From Campylobacter sp. W0018 (lineage in GTDB: Bacteria > Campylobacterota > Campylobacteria > Campylobacterales > Campylobacteraceae), in NCBI GenBank assembly GCA_020135845.1, contig JACHTQ010000015.1:1-36242 (forward strand): DNA of 36,242 nt. Reading direction: 5' to 3'. The notes under the pieces were generated by a model. It saw nothing but the letters and a program-made list of their open reading frames with translations. It was not told the origin of the DNA and did no database searches. A program made the translations under genes and the position numbers. Positions 10,158 to 17,841 of the stretch are shown piece by piece; position 1 is the first letter of the stretch; the number at the start of each line of letters is the position of its first letter.

Positions 10158-10493
10158 ATGCAAGAAAAAACAGTTTTTGAACTTATAGTTGAAGGTAAAA
10201 TTCCATGCAATAAAGTTCTTGAAAATAATGATTTTCTAGCTTTTCACGATATCGCTCCAAAAGCTCCTATTCATGTGCTTATTATTCCAAAAAAACATTT
10301 TAAAAATTTTCAAGAATTTGATCCAGAACTTATGGCAAAAATGACAAGCTTCATCCAAGAATTAGCTATATTGCTAAATATTCATGAAAGTGGGTATAAA
10401 CTGATAACAAATTGTGGAAAAGATAGCGGACAAGAAGTGTTTCATTTGCATTTTCATATGCTTGGAGGTTTTACAACCCCACAAAAGCAATAA
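10158..10493 (+). CDS. HIT family (HINT-like) nucleotide hydrolase
   Basis: This small histidine-triad protein is expected to hydrolyse nucleoside phosphoramidates such as AMP-lysine-type substrates. The triad HLHFH (His96, His98, His100) lies in GQEVFHLHFHMLGG, and the conserved IPKKH (His47) precedes it. The 111 residues are the usual size for HINT proteins. An AAGG ribosome site is just upstream of the ATG. It is transcribed alone, divergent from pheS, and meets the DJ-1 gene tail to tail with a 1-nt gap. The corresponding C. jejuni gene is Cj0898. The physiological substrate cannot be told from the sequence. Confidence 0.93.
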   Translation: MQEKTVFELIVEGKIPCNKVLENNDFLAFHDIAPKAPIHVLIIPKKHFKNFQEFDPELMAKMTSFIQELAILLNIHESGYKLITNCGKDSGQEVFHLHFHMLGGFTTPQKQ

Positions 10494-10494
10494 A

Positions 10495-11064
10495 TTATTT
10501 TACCAAAGGCACCAACATCATCTCATATAATTTACCATAAATTTCATTAGAGCATAGATGTTTTGCTAATTCTAAACCAAAAAGAATAGCTGTTGCAGGA
10601 CCTGCTGAAGTGATGATATTTTTATTAGCGACTACAGCTTGATTAATACGAGTACCATTAAGTCCAATCTCACAACCTGGATAACAGGTGAATTCATCTT
10701 TTAAAACTCCTGCAGCATTTAAAACTATAGGAGATGCACAAATAGCAGCGAGAATTTTATTATTATCATGAAGTTTTTTAATGATATTTAAAATTTCATC
10801 TGATTGTTTAAGATTATTCATACCTTCATATCCACCCGCTAAAGCAATAGCGTCAAAATCCATATGCGTAATGTCTTTTAGCAAATAATCAGCCTTAATA
10901 ATAACATCGTGAGATCCTTTTACAAAAAGATCAGAATTTAAAGAAGCCGTAATCACTTCCAAATCCCCACCCACTTCTTTAGCACGTCTTAAAACATCAA
11001 CTACGCTTATCAATTCAGTCTCTTCAAATCCTTGTGCCATTGGAACTAAAATTTTTTTACTCAT
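10495..11064 (-). CDS. DJ-1/PfpI family protein (ThiJ-like)
   Basis: The 189-residue protein has the DJ-1/PfpI flavodoxin-like fold. The nucleophile-elbow cysteine Cys109 sits in ILAAICASPIVL, with the acidic partner in GFEETELIS (Glu14/Glu15) and GGYEGMNNL following. Members of this subfamily act as redox-sensitive chaperones, deglycases or glyoxalases; the old label ThiJ does not establish a thiamine role. Its start overlaps the end of an upstream 48-codon membrane peptide gene by 8 nt, so the two are probably co-translated. A GGAGA ribosome site lies inside that small gene. Confidence 0.92.
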   Translation of the reverse strand: MSKKILVPMAQGFEETELISVVDVLRRAKEVGGDLEVITASLNSDLFVKGSHDVIIKADYLLKDITHMDFDAIALAGGYEGMNNLKQSDEILNIIKKLHDNNKILAAICASPIVLNAAGVLKDEFTCYPGCEIGLNGTRINQAVVANKNIITSAGPATAILFGLELAKHLCSNEIYGKLYEMMLVPLVK

Positions 11065-11203
11065 TATCTCTCCTTATTTTATATTTTTGAAATCTTTTTT
11101 CTTTTTCTTTAGCTTTTTCACTCATTTGACGATTAAAACCTATAATTAAAAAAATCATAAAAAAGACAAAAAAAGCTACAAAAATAAAATCTAAAATTGA
11201 CAT
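11057..11203 (-). CDS. 48-residue single-span membrane peptide (Cj0900c-like)
   Basis: The reading frame starts at ATG 11203 behind a near-perfect AAAGGAGG ribosome site and ends at TAA 11057, inside the DJ-1 start region (8-nt overlap). Residues 5-23 are a strongly hydrophobic Phe/Ile-rich segment, followed by a basic, charged tail (about 25-48) rich in Lys, Glu and Arg, so an inside-facing tail with the N-terminus outside or in the membrane is likely. I recall a small gene of this type at the same place in C. jejuni (Cj0900c). No function is known to me. The strong ribosome site, membrane pattern and coupling to the DJ-1 gene argue that it is real. Confidence 0.75.
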   Translation of the reverse strand: MSILDFIFVAFFVFFMIFLIIGFNRQMSEKAKEKEKRFQKYKIRRDNE

Positions 11204-11308
11204 ATATAAGCCTCCTTTAAAAATCCTAACATAATTTTATAAATATTTAAAGAAAAATCAAAGATAATTTTATAGAATTTAAGTTTTTGAGATTATTTTA
11301 AGGGGTGA

Positions 11309-12058
11309 TTGATTTTGAATCAGAAAAATATCAGAATTTTTGTATTTCTTGTCATTATAATTTTATGGGCTTATTTTTCTTTTCCTATTGAAATTTTACA
11401 AATTAAAAATTCTAATGGGGAAATAAGCTATGGTTATACAGCTAATGCAAATGCTTATTTAAAAAGCTATGGCATCACTCTTTTACTTACTGTTTGTGCC
11501 GTTTTTATCGGGATAATTGTTGGCTTTGGTTTAGCTATTTTAAGATTTTTTAATATTAAAGTCTTAAATTTTATTATCGATGAATATATTGATATTATTC
11601 GTGGAACCCCTGTTATTTTACAACTTATGATTTTCTCTTTTGTGATTTTAACTTTTATTGATAATCTATACGCAGCTATTTTCGCTTTAGGGTTAAATAG
11701 TTCTGCTTATATCGCAGAAATAGTTAGAAGCGGAATTAATAGTATAGACAAAGGACAAATGGAGGCTGCTCGCGCTATGGGACTTAATTATCAAACCTCT
11801 ATGAAAGAAATTATCCTTCCACAAGCTATAAAAAATATTTTACCTGCCTTAGCGAATGAATTTATTTCTTTATTTAAAGAAACTTCCGTGGTTGGTTTCA
11901 TCAGTGTTATTGATATTACCATGCAAAGTCAAAGTTTGCAAGCAATTTTTTATAATCCTAAACCTATTATATTTACAGGCTTAATTTATTATATCAGCGT
12001 TAAAATTTTCAGTTATTTTGCTAAAAAACTTGAAACTAGGATTAATAAAAATGATTAA
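11309..12058 (+). CDS. amino-acid ABC transporter permease
   Basis: This is a His/Glu/Gln/Arg-type (HisM/GlnP class) inner-membrane permease of polar amino acid uptake systems. It has an N-terminal membrane span (about 10-28), a short periplasmic stretch, then five spans (from about 55). The cytoplasmic EAA loop [20 protein letters not shown] contacts the ATPase. The length of 249 is typical. No ATG is available; the start is TTG at 11309, or TTG at 11315, which sits better (9 nt) from the AGGGG at 11301-11305. It overlaps the ATPase gene by 8 nt. No solute-binding protein gene lies next to the pair. Confidence 0.92.
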   Translation: MILNQKNIRIFVFLVIIILWAYFSFPIEILQIKNSNGEISYGYTANANAYLKSYGITLLLTVCAVFIGIIVGFGLAILRFFNIKVLNFIIDEYIDIIRGTPVILQLMIFSFVILTFIDNLYAAIFALGLNSSAYIAEIVRSGINSIDKGQMEAARAMGLNYQTSMKEIILPQAIKNILPALANEFISLFKETSVVGFISVIDITMQSQSLQAIFYNPKPIIFTGLIYYISVKIFSYFAKKLETRINKND

Positions 12059-12779
12059 AATAAAAAATTTACATAAAAAATATGGTAATTTAGAAGTTTT
12101 AAAAAATATCAATACTGAAATTTCACAAGGCGATATTATAGCTATTATAGGGCCAAGCGGGAGTGGAAAAAGTACTTTTTTACGTTGCATCAATAGACTA
12201 GAATTAGTCAACAGTGGAGAAATTTTTATCAAGGGTGAAAATATATTAGATCCCAAAACAGACATAAATAAAATACGTCAAAAAGTCAGCATGGTTTTTC
12301 AGCATTTTAATCTTTTTGCCAACAAAACCATTATGCAAAATTTATGCCTAGCCCCTGTAAAAACTAAAATTTTAAATCAAGAAGAAGCCATCAAAAAAGC
12401 TAGAAATTTACTTAAAAAAGTTGGACTTTGCGATAAAGAAGACGTCATGCCTCACCAACTTTCAGGTGGGCAAAAACAACGCATAGCTATTGCAAGAAGC
12501 TTGATGATGAATCCAGATATTATTTTATTTGATGAACCTACTTCAGCACTTGATCCTGAGATGATAGGAGAAGTTTTAAGTATTATGAAAGATCTTGCAA
12601 AAGAAGGTTTAACTATGCTTGTAGTTACCCATGAAATGGGTTTTGCTAAAAACGTTGCTAATCGAATTTTTTTTATGGATAAAGGAAATATAGCGGTTGA
12701 TAACACCCCTAAAGAAGTTTTTGAACATCCAAAAAATGAAAGATTAAAAGAATTTTTAAATAAAGTTTTAAATCACTAA
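12051..12779 (+). CDS. glnQ: amino-acid ABC transporter ATP-binding protein
   Basis: This ATPase partners the preceding permease. Walker [10 protein letters not shown] is near residues 33-41, followed by the Q-loop VFQHFNLF, signature LSGGQKQR, Walker [12 protein letters not shown] and the switch His in VVTHEMGFA. These are hallmarks of the polar-amino-acid (GlnQ/HisP) family, and 242 residues is the normal size. I chose ATG 12051 rather than an ATG 33 nt upstream, because [12 protein letters not shown] is the family N-terminus and the upstream codons lie within the permease. The name glnQ follows C. jejuni usage; the true substrate is not visible. Confidence 0.93.
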   Translation: MIKIKNLHKKYGNLEVLKNINTEISQGDIIAIIGPSGSGKSTFLRCINRLELVNSGEIFIKGENILDPKTDINKIRQKVSMVFQHFNLFANKTIMQNLCLAPVKTKILNQEEAIKKARNLLKKVGLCDKEDVMPHQLSGGQKQRIAIARSLMMNPDIILFDEPTSALDPEMIGEVLSIMKDLAKEGLTMLVVTHEMGFAKNVANRIFFMDKGNIAVDNTPKEVFEHPKNERLKEFLNKVLNH

Positions 12780-12785
12780 ATTTAA

Positions 12786-12808
12786 TCAGTCTTGAAAAAC
12801 AAGACTGA
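12786..12808. terminator. hairpin between convergent genes
   Basis: A 9-bp perfect stem (TCAGTCTTG / CAAGACTGA) with an AAAAA loop fills the 29-bp gap between the ATPase and the convergent symporter gene. T-runs after the stem are poor on both strands, so termination efficiency is uncertain. Confidence 0.6.
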
Positions 12809-14275
12809 CTAGCTCCAGCATTCTGCATTTTTTATATTTAATTTAGAAGCGCTAAAATGAGGATCTTTTTTTGCTTTTTGCTGCGCATTAAAATCTTTCA
12901 ATGCTTTATTAACAATACCGCCTAAAAGCAATAAAGAAATAATATTTGTCGTTGCCATAAAAGCCATTGTAAGATCTGCTAAACTCCAAGCAAGCTTTAA
13001 ATTCATTTGTGATCCTATAAATATCATAGCTACAGCACTTATTCTAAACAAATTCATTATAAATTTAGAATTTGTCAAATATTTTACATTGGTTTGTGCA
13101 TAATAATAATTTCCAATTAATGATGTAATAGCAAAAAGAACAATAGCAATGGTAACAAAATGAACTCCAAATCCTCCATAATATTCCCTCATAGCTTCTT
13201 GCACCAAAGGCATACCATCTCCTATATTACTTCCGTGGAAATTTAAATAAGCCATAGAAAAAAGTACTAAAAATCCAGAACTAGTACAAACAACAACATC
13301 AATCAATACTGAAAAAGATTGAATAATACCCTGTTTAACGGGATGACTAGTAAGAGCTGCTGCTGCTGCATTTGGAGCAGATCCCATTCCTGCTTCGTTT
13401 GAAAAAAGCCCTCTTTTTATCCCTATAACCAAAACCGAACCAGCAAAACCACCAAAAATAGCCTTAAAATCAAAAGCACTCAATAAAACCATATGAATTA
13501 CAGAAGGAATTTTATCAAAATTAATCAAAACCGCAATGATTGCAAGTAAAATATAAGCCATAGCCATAAAAGGAACAATTACAGAGCTTATTTTACCGAT
13601 TTTTGTATGATGAGAAAAAAACATCCATGAGCCAAAAATTGTCAAAACAATACCAATAACAATAGGCCAATAACTTGAGGTAAAATCTGTTGGTGAATTT
13701 GGATTAAACATATTATAATATATTTTAAAAGCTGATGTCATTGTTTGACTTTGCAAACCATTAAAACCATAAGCATAAGTAATGATTAATATAAAAGCAA
13801 AGAAAGATCCAAAAAAATGCGAACCTAAGGCTTTTCTTATATAATAAGCAGGGCCTCCTTTGAAACCACCTGTTTCATCTTTGGATTTATAAATTTGAGC
13901 TAAAGTACTTTCTGCAAATGCTGAAGCTCCACCAAAAAATGCCATAATCCACATCCAAAATAAGGCTCCAGCACCGCCTGTTGTAAGTGCATATGAAATT
14001 CCTGCGATATTGCCTATCCCAACCCTAGAAGCCGTTGATATCATCAAGGCTTGAAAAGGTGAAATATGCTCTTTAGAACTTTCACCATTTCTTTCAGTTA
14101 AAATTGAAAATACGGATTTGAGCATACGAAATTGCACAAAACCTGTTAAAGAACTATAATAAATTCCACAAATAATAAGCAAAATAACCATTATTGTATC
14201 TGTATAAGGAGTAATGTATCCTAAATAATTTATAATTTTTTCACTGAATGAAATATTTAAATTTTGCTCTCCCAT
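12809..14275 (-). CDS. sodium:alanine/glycine symporter (AGCS family)
   Basis: This is a polytopic inner-membrane Na+-coupled amino acid carrier. The AGCS signature is near residues 87-112 (VGIGNIAGISYALTTGGAGA, then LFWMW), and a second conserved block GIKRGLFSNEAGMGSAPNAA lies near 285-304. About 10-11 hydrophobic segments are visible and 488 residues is typical. It is transcribed alone, with AAAGGA upstream of the ATG. The likely substrate, alanine or glycine, is inferred from the family. It is the counterpart of Cj0903c. The nearby alanine racemase makes an alanine link plausible but not proven. Confidence 0.95.
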   Translation of the reverse strand: MGEQNLNISFSEKIINYLGYITPYTDTIMVILLIICGIYYSSLTGFVQFRMLKSVFSILTERNGESSKEHISPFQALMISTASRVGIGNIAGISYALTTGGAGALFWMWIMAFFGGASAFAESTLAQIYKSKDETGGFKGGPAYYIRKALGSHFFGSFFAFILIITYAYGFNGLQSQTMTSAFKIYYNMFNPNSPTDFTSSYWPIVIGIVLTIFGSWMFFSHHTKIGKISSVIVPFMAMAYILLAIIAVLINFDKIPSVIHMVLLSAFDFKAIFGGFAGSVLVIGIKRGLFSNEAGMGSAPNAAAAALTSHPVKQGIIQSFSVLIDVVVCTSSGFLVLFSMAYLNFHGSNIGDGMPLVQEAMREYYGGFGVHFVTIAIVLFAITSLIGNYYYAQTNVKYLTNSKFIMNLFRISAVAMIFIGSQMNLKLAWSLADLTMAFMATTNIISLLLLGGIVNKALKDFNAQQKAKKDPHFSASKLNIKNAECWS

Positions 14276-14339
14276 ATATGTCCTTTCATCTTTATTTCAA
14301 TTTACTTTAACATATTTTTTATGAAAAACACATTTACTT

Positions 14340-14365
14340 ATGAAAAAATATAATGAAAAAATATA
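14340..14365. repeat. perfect 13-bp tandem direct repeat
   Basis: ATGAAAAAATATA occurs twice back to back (14340-14352 and 14353-14365) in the 101-bp gap upstream of the AGCS symporter gene and just downstream of trmL. It may be simple A/T duplication or part of the symporter promoter. Confidence 0.7.
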
Positions 14366-14376
14366 AATTTGTTACG

Positions 14377-14844
14377 CTAAAAAATAAAATGTTGAAAATT
14401 TTGTCTTAAAGCCTCATAGGAAACAATGCCAACACTAGTAGCTAAATTTAAGCTTCTTCCGCAAGATTTCATTGGAATAGTGATGGCATTTTCCCAATTA
14501 ATTTGCATAAGCTCCATAGGTAAACCATAACTTTCACTGCCAAAAAACAAAAAGTCATTTTCTTTAAATTTAGCATCAAAATAAGATTTTTTACTCTTTG
14601 TTGTGGCAAAAAAGAAACGATCTTTAAATTTTAAATTTTTATCTAAAAAAAGTTCCAAATTTTCCCAAACTACCGGTTCTAATTTTTCCCAATAATCAAG
14701 CCCTGCTCTGCGAACAGCCTTTTGAGAAATATCAAAAACGGTTGGTTTAATAATATGAAGTTTAAAACCAGCATTATAGCACATCCTTCCTATGCTCCCT
14801 GTATTTTGAGGAATTCTAGGATTAACCAAAACTATATTGAACAT
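14377..14844 (-). CDS. trmL: tRNA (cytidine/uridine-34 2'-O)-methyltransferase
   Basis: This is a minimal SPOUT/SpoU methylase that methylates the ribose of the wobble base in certain tRNA-Leu species, using SAM bound in a trefoil knot. All three SpoU motifs are clear: NTGSIGRMCYNAGF (14-27), FFGSESYGLP (100-109) and IPMKSCGRSLNLATSVGIVS (123-142). The 155 residues lack any extra RNA-binding domain, as expected for TrmL. The ATG overlaps the alr stop as TAATG. The substrate assignment comes from similarity to E. coli TrmL; a related TrmH-family target is possible. Confidence 0.88.
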   Translation of the reverse strand: MFNIVLVNPRIPQNTGSIGRMCYNAGFKLHIIKPTVFDISQKAVRRAGLDYWEKLEPVVWENLELFLDKNLKFKDRFFFATTKSKKSYFDAKFKENDFLFFGSESYGLPMELMQINWENAITIPMKSCGRSLNLATSVGIVSYEALRQNFQHFIF

Positions 14845-15833
14845 TACACTAAAATCCTTGGAATATCTGGATGAAGCCTAACTAAAATTTCATATGAAAT
14901 TGTATTGAAAAAATCAGCCCAAATATCAGCATCATTAAAGACACAAATTTCCTCGCCACAATCTTCACAAGAAAAACTATCCATTGAGATTTTGCCTAAA
15001 ATATTTTTATGATTTGCTAAAGTTAAATTGCCTTTTCCATTGTAGCGAAATAACCCATCAGCATAGCCTAAATCATAGGTAGCAATTTTTATTTTTTTAT
15101 CCGTACTAAAAGATCTTCCATACCCTACACTTTGACCGGAATTTAAAATTCTTTCACTTAATTTATGAGCATAAAGACTTAAAATTTTTTTCAATCTTTC
15201 ATCTCCATAGCCAAATTGAGCAATTCCTATTCTAAAAAATTCATCTTTAGGAATATCGTGAGCTCTAAACAAAGCCGCTGAATTAAAAGAATGAAAGATT
15301 AAATGATTATATTTTTTTTGCGCCAACATTTTAGCTTTAGAAAATTTTTGTTTTTGGATAAAAAAACTTGCATCCATCTCATCAGCACTTGAAAAATGAG
15401 TGAATATTCCTTCTAAATTTAATCCTGCTTCATCAATTTTTAAAAAAGCATCTTCTATATTTTCCACAAAAACGCCATTTCTATGCATTCCTGTATCTAT
15501 CTTAAGATGAATTTTTGTGCCGATTTTATATTCTTTAACCTTAGAAATTTCATTTAAAGCGTATATAAATTGAGAATTTTCATTTCCATTAGGTTTGTGT
15601 GAAAGTATTAAAATTTTTTTAAATAAATCTTGAATTTCATAAGCTTCTTTTTCATTTTTAACCGCAACAAAATCAATACCAAATTTTTTAGGGATAGGAG
15701 CTAGTATTTTAGCTCCATGCCCATAAGCATTATCTTTAAAAACACAAATTATTTTCGAAGGATCTCCAACTTTTTGGATAATTTGTTTTAAATTATTTTC
15801 ATATAATTTTTGATTTAGTTTAATAACAGACAT
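14844..15833 (-). CDS. alr: alanine racemase
   Basis: Alr is the PLP enzyme that interconverts L- and D-alanine for peptidoglycan. The PLP lysine is Lys33 in VFKDNAYGHG. The second catalytic base, a Tyr, is in the SVGYGRSFS segment of the C-terminal beta domain, and LKIDTGMHRNG gives the barrel signature. At 329 residues it is shorter than most alanine racemases (about 360), which matches the short C. jejuni form I recall. It starts 4 nt after the pgp2 stop, and its ribosome site, if any, lies inside pgp2. Its coupling with pgp2 places two peptidoglycan genes together. Confidence 0.94.
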   Translation of the reverse strand: MSVIKLNQKLYENNLKQIIQKVGDPSKIICVFKDNAYGHGAKILAPIPKKFGIDFVAVKNEKEAYEIQDLFKKILILSHKPNGNENSQFIYALNEISKVKEYKIGTKIHLKIDTGMHRNGVFVENIEDAFLKIDEAGLNLEGIFTHFSSADEMDASFFIQKQKFSKAKMLAQKKYNHLIFHSFNSAALFRAHDIPKDEFFRIGIAQFGYGDERLKKILSLYAHKLSERILNSGQSVGYGRSFSTDKKIKIATYDLGYADGLFRYNGKGNLTLANHKNILGKISMDSFSCEDCGEEICVFNDADIWADFFNTISYEILVRLHPDIPRILV

Positions 15834-15837
15834 AAAA

Positions 15838-16815
15838 TCATTGCTCTGCTAAAATTTTCATTTTTCCTTTATCGTTTAATTTAACATATAAAATTTTATT
15901 ACCTTTAAATTGATAATTTTTTGTATAATAATCTTCATAAAAAGAAATTCTATACATAACTTCATTATTTAAATTTGGATAAGGGCTAATATTAATATCT
16001 GAAAATCGTATCTTTTTATTTTCTTTGCGAGAAAAAATAGCTTTTTTCATAGAAGCAAATTCTTCAAATTTCATTTTATCAAAACGTTTAAACTCATTTT
16101 GGTCGTAAAATCCTAAATAAGAATCTATATTATTATTCATCCAGGCAGATTTCCAGGCAAAAAGCTCCGCAAATAAAGAAGCAATTTCCTCTTTTTTCCC
16201 TCTAATATTATCCTTTTCTTCGGTCATTACAAATACTTTTTTATCTTGAACTACTTTGGCAAATTTTTCAAGATTTTCATTAAACAAAGCGATACAACCC
16301 TTTGTTTTAAACTCATCAATTCTAGTACCATCCAAAGGATAACCATGTATCCAAATTCCACCACCTGTTTTTCCTTGCACTTTATCCAATAAATTTGGAT
16401 AAGTTGTTGCAAAAGCAAAAGGACCATAGTAAGGATCGCCTGGATTAAATTTTTTTCCTAGCTCATAAAAACCTACAGGGGTTTTTAAATCGCCCTCAAC
16501 TTTTTTATCTCCCATTAAACCTGTAATAATTGACTTTTGCTCAAAATCTTTTTTAATTTTTCCATCATCATAAGAATATACGCGAAGAATTTTATCAGTT
16601 TTATTCGCAAGAACAATATCGACCTTATCACTATAATATCCAAGAGAAACATTTTTATCTGCTATTTCAGACAGCCAAAAATTTTTATCCATTAACTCTT
16701 TTTCAATCTCTACCCCAACAGCATCTAAACCCTGATCTAAATAAATCTTAACTAAGTCAGAAGCTTTTATTATAGATACACCTAAAAAAAATAAAATAAG
16801 AAATCTTTTAAACAA
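15838..16815 (-). CDS. pgp2: peptidoglycan LD-carboxypeptidase Pgp2
   Basis: Pgp2 trims tetrapeptide stems to tripeptides in the periplasm, and in C. jejuni it is required for helical shape. The sequence shows a signal peptide (about 1-18) and a YkuD LD-peptidase domain (about 65-185) with catalytic HGYPLDG (His157) and TKGCIAL (Cys174). The C-terminal NTF2-like domain (about 210-325) is typical of Pgp2. The start is TTG at 16815 behind AAGGAAAATATA; no ATG precedes the signal peptide. It is the first gene of the pgp2-alr-trmL run. Domain layout, catalytic residues and synteny (Cj0906c) agree. Confidence 0.92.
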   Translation of the reverse strand: MFKRFLILFFLGVSIIKASDLVKIYLDQGLDAVGVEIEKELMDKNFWLSEIADKNVSLGYYSDKVDIVLANKTDKILRVYSYDDGKIKKDFEQKSIITGLMGDKKVEGDLKTPVGFYELGKKFNPGDPYYGPFAFATTYPNLLDKVQGKTGGGIWIHGYPLDGTRIDEFKTKGCIALFNENLEKFAKVVQDKKVFVMTEEKDNIRGKKEEIASLFAELFAWKSAWMNNNIDSYLGFYDQNEFKRFDKMKFEEFASMKKAIFSRKENKKIRFSDINISPYPNLNNEVMYRISFYEDYYTKNYQFKGNKILYVKLNDKGKMKILAEQ

Positions 16816-16963
16816 TATATTTTCCTTAAACTTAAATATTCACATTAATATTTTGCTAGAAATTCTTAAAGTGAGATTATATTGTTTTTTTCTTAAAAAA
16901 TCATAATTATTAAAAATAAGAATTGAATAATTTTTACAATAAATAATATTTAATTTTTTAAAA

Positions 16964-16969
16964 TATAAT
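16964..16969 (+). promoter_or_regulatory. sigma70-type -10 box of the small exported protein gene
   Basis: A perfect TATAAT lies 40 nt before the ATG at 17010, within the 194-bp A/T-rich region divergent from pgp2. T-tracts upstream repeat with roughly helical spacing, as in Campylobacter promoters. Confidence 0.55.
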
Positions 16970-17009
16970 TCAAAAAAACATTTTATTTTAATTTTTAGGG
17001 TGTATTTTC

Positions 17010-17450
17010 ATGAAAAAAATATTTTTTATTTTAATTTTTGCCTTAATACTTTCAGTATTGTATTTTATTCTTAACCATAATATTTCAAAAAAAGAACCCA
17101 GAATTAATACTTTAAAATCTTTAAATTGTGATTTAAATATTAATGATTGCGCTTATACACTTAAAGATAAACAAATAATTATTTCTCTAAATCCTAAGCC
17201 TGTTAAATCTTTACAAAATACTAAATTACTCATTAAAAATCTTGGAACATATGAAAATTTAGAATTGAAAATTTACGGATTAAATATGTTTATGGGGGAA
17301 ATCAAACCAAAAATTTACCAAATCAATAAAACAGACTATGAAAGCCAATTTATACTTTCTTCTTGCTTTATGCATACGATGCGATTTAGAGCAGAATTGG
17401 TAGACAATAACAAAAGCCTATTTTATTTTGATTTTGATTTAAAAAGATAA
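17010..17450 (+). CDS. exported or membrane-anchored protein with possible metal ligands (Cj0910-like)
   Basis: The 146-residue protein begins with a hydrophobic signal/anchor (about 4-22) and continues as a compact periplasmic domain. Cys, Met and His residues cluster at positions that could bind metal: a CDLNINDC pair near the start of the domain, LNMFMGEI in the middle and SSCFMHTM near the end. The NMxMG plus Cys/Met/His pattern resembles copper-related periplasmic proteins of the YtkA/FixH kind. In C. jejuni, genes of this region neighbour PCu(A)C and SCO-like copper chaperones, so a copper or oxidase-assembly role is an inference. I do not recognise the family firmly. Confidence 0.75.
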   Translation: MKKIFFILIFALILSVLYFILNHNISKKEPRINTLKSLNCDLNINDCAYTLKDKQIIISLNPKPVKSLQNTKLLIKNLGTYENLELKIYGLNMFMGEIKPKIYQINKTDYESQFILSSCFMHTMRFRAELVDNNKSLFYFDFDLKR

Positions 17451-17460
17451 AAAAGGATTA

Positions 17461-17483
17461 AAAGGCTAGAAAATCTAGCCTTT
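17461..17483. terminator. bidirectional intrinsic terminator
   Basis: A 10-bp perfect stem (AAAGGCTAGA / TCTAGCCTTT) with an AAA loop lies between the convergent 17010 gene and hup. T-rich sequence follows on both strands, so it can end both transcripts. Confidence 0.8.
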
Positions 17484-17486
17484 ATT

Positions 17487-17783
17487 TTATTTCTTTTTTT
17501 TGCCGCTAGCTTTAGCAACAGCTTCTTTAAGGTTTTTACCTACTTTAAATTTTGCAACTTTTGTTGCAGGAACTTTAATAGTTTTTCCAGTGCTCGGAAC
17601 TCTTGCTTCTCTAGCAGCTCTTTCAGCTGTTGAAAAAGTACCAAAACCTATAAAACTAATACTATCGCCTTTTGCTAATACATCTGTAATTGTAGCAATA
17701 ACTGCATCAGTAGCAGCCGTAGCATCTTTTTTTGTTAGCCCAGCAGTTTGAGCAACTTGAGAAATAAAATCTGCTTTAGTCAT
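17487..17783 (-). CDS. hup: DNA-binding protein HU
   Basis: HU is a dimeric nucleoid protein that bends and compacts DNA. The 98-residue chain has the HU dimerisation helices (1-45), the FIGFGTFSTAERAAR strand-turn region (about 44-58) and the flexible arm with the proline that intercalates into DNA (about 55-75). A Lys-rich tail ends the chain. An AAAGGAG ribosome site is present. In C. jejuni this gene is hupB (Cj0913c). An extended -10 lies about 35 bp upstream on the reverse strand, so it probably has its own promoter downstream of ciaB. Confidence 0.97.
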   Translation of the reverse strand: MTKADFISQVAQTAGLTKKDATAATDAVIATITDVLAKGDSISFIGFGTFSTAERAAREARVPSTGKTIKVPATKVAKFKVGKNLKEAVAKASGKKKK

Positions 17784-17816
17784 AAAAACTCCTTTTTCTA
17801 TTTATTAAAACACCAT

Positions 17817-17825
17817 ATTCTAGCA
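17817..17825 (-). promoter_or_regulatory. extended -10 promoter of hup
   Basis: On the reverse strand TGCTAGAAT gives a TGn extended -10 with TAGAAT, 33 nt before the hup ATG and in the 58-bp gap after ciaB. Confidence 0.6.
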
Positions 17826-17841
17826 TATTAATCCAAGAATA

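Noticed and set aside
12018..12050. Upstream ATG adding 11 residues to the ABC ATPase
   Set aside because: The added residues come from the permease coding region and the family N-terminus begins at ATG 12051.
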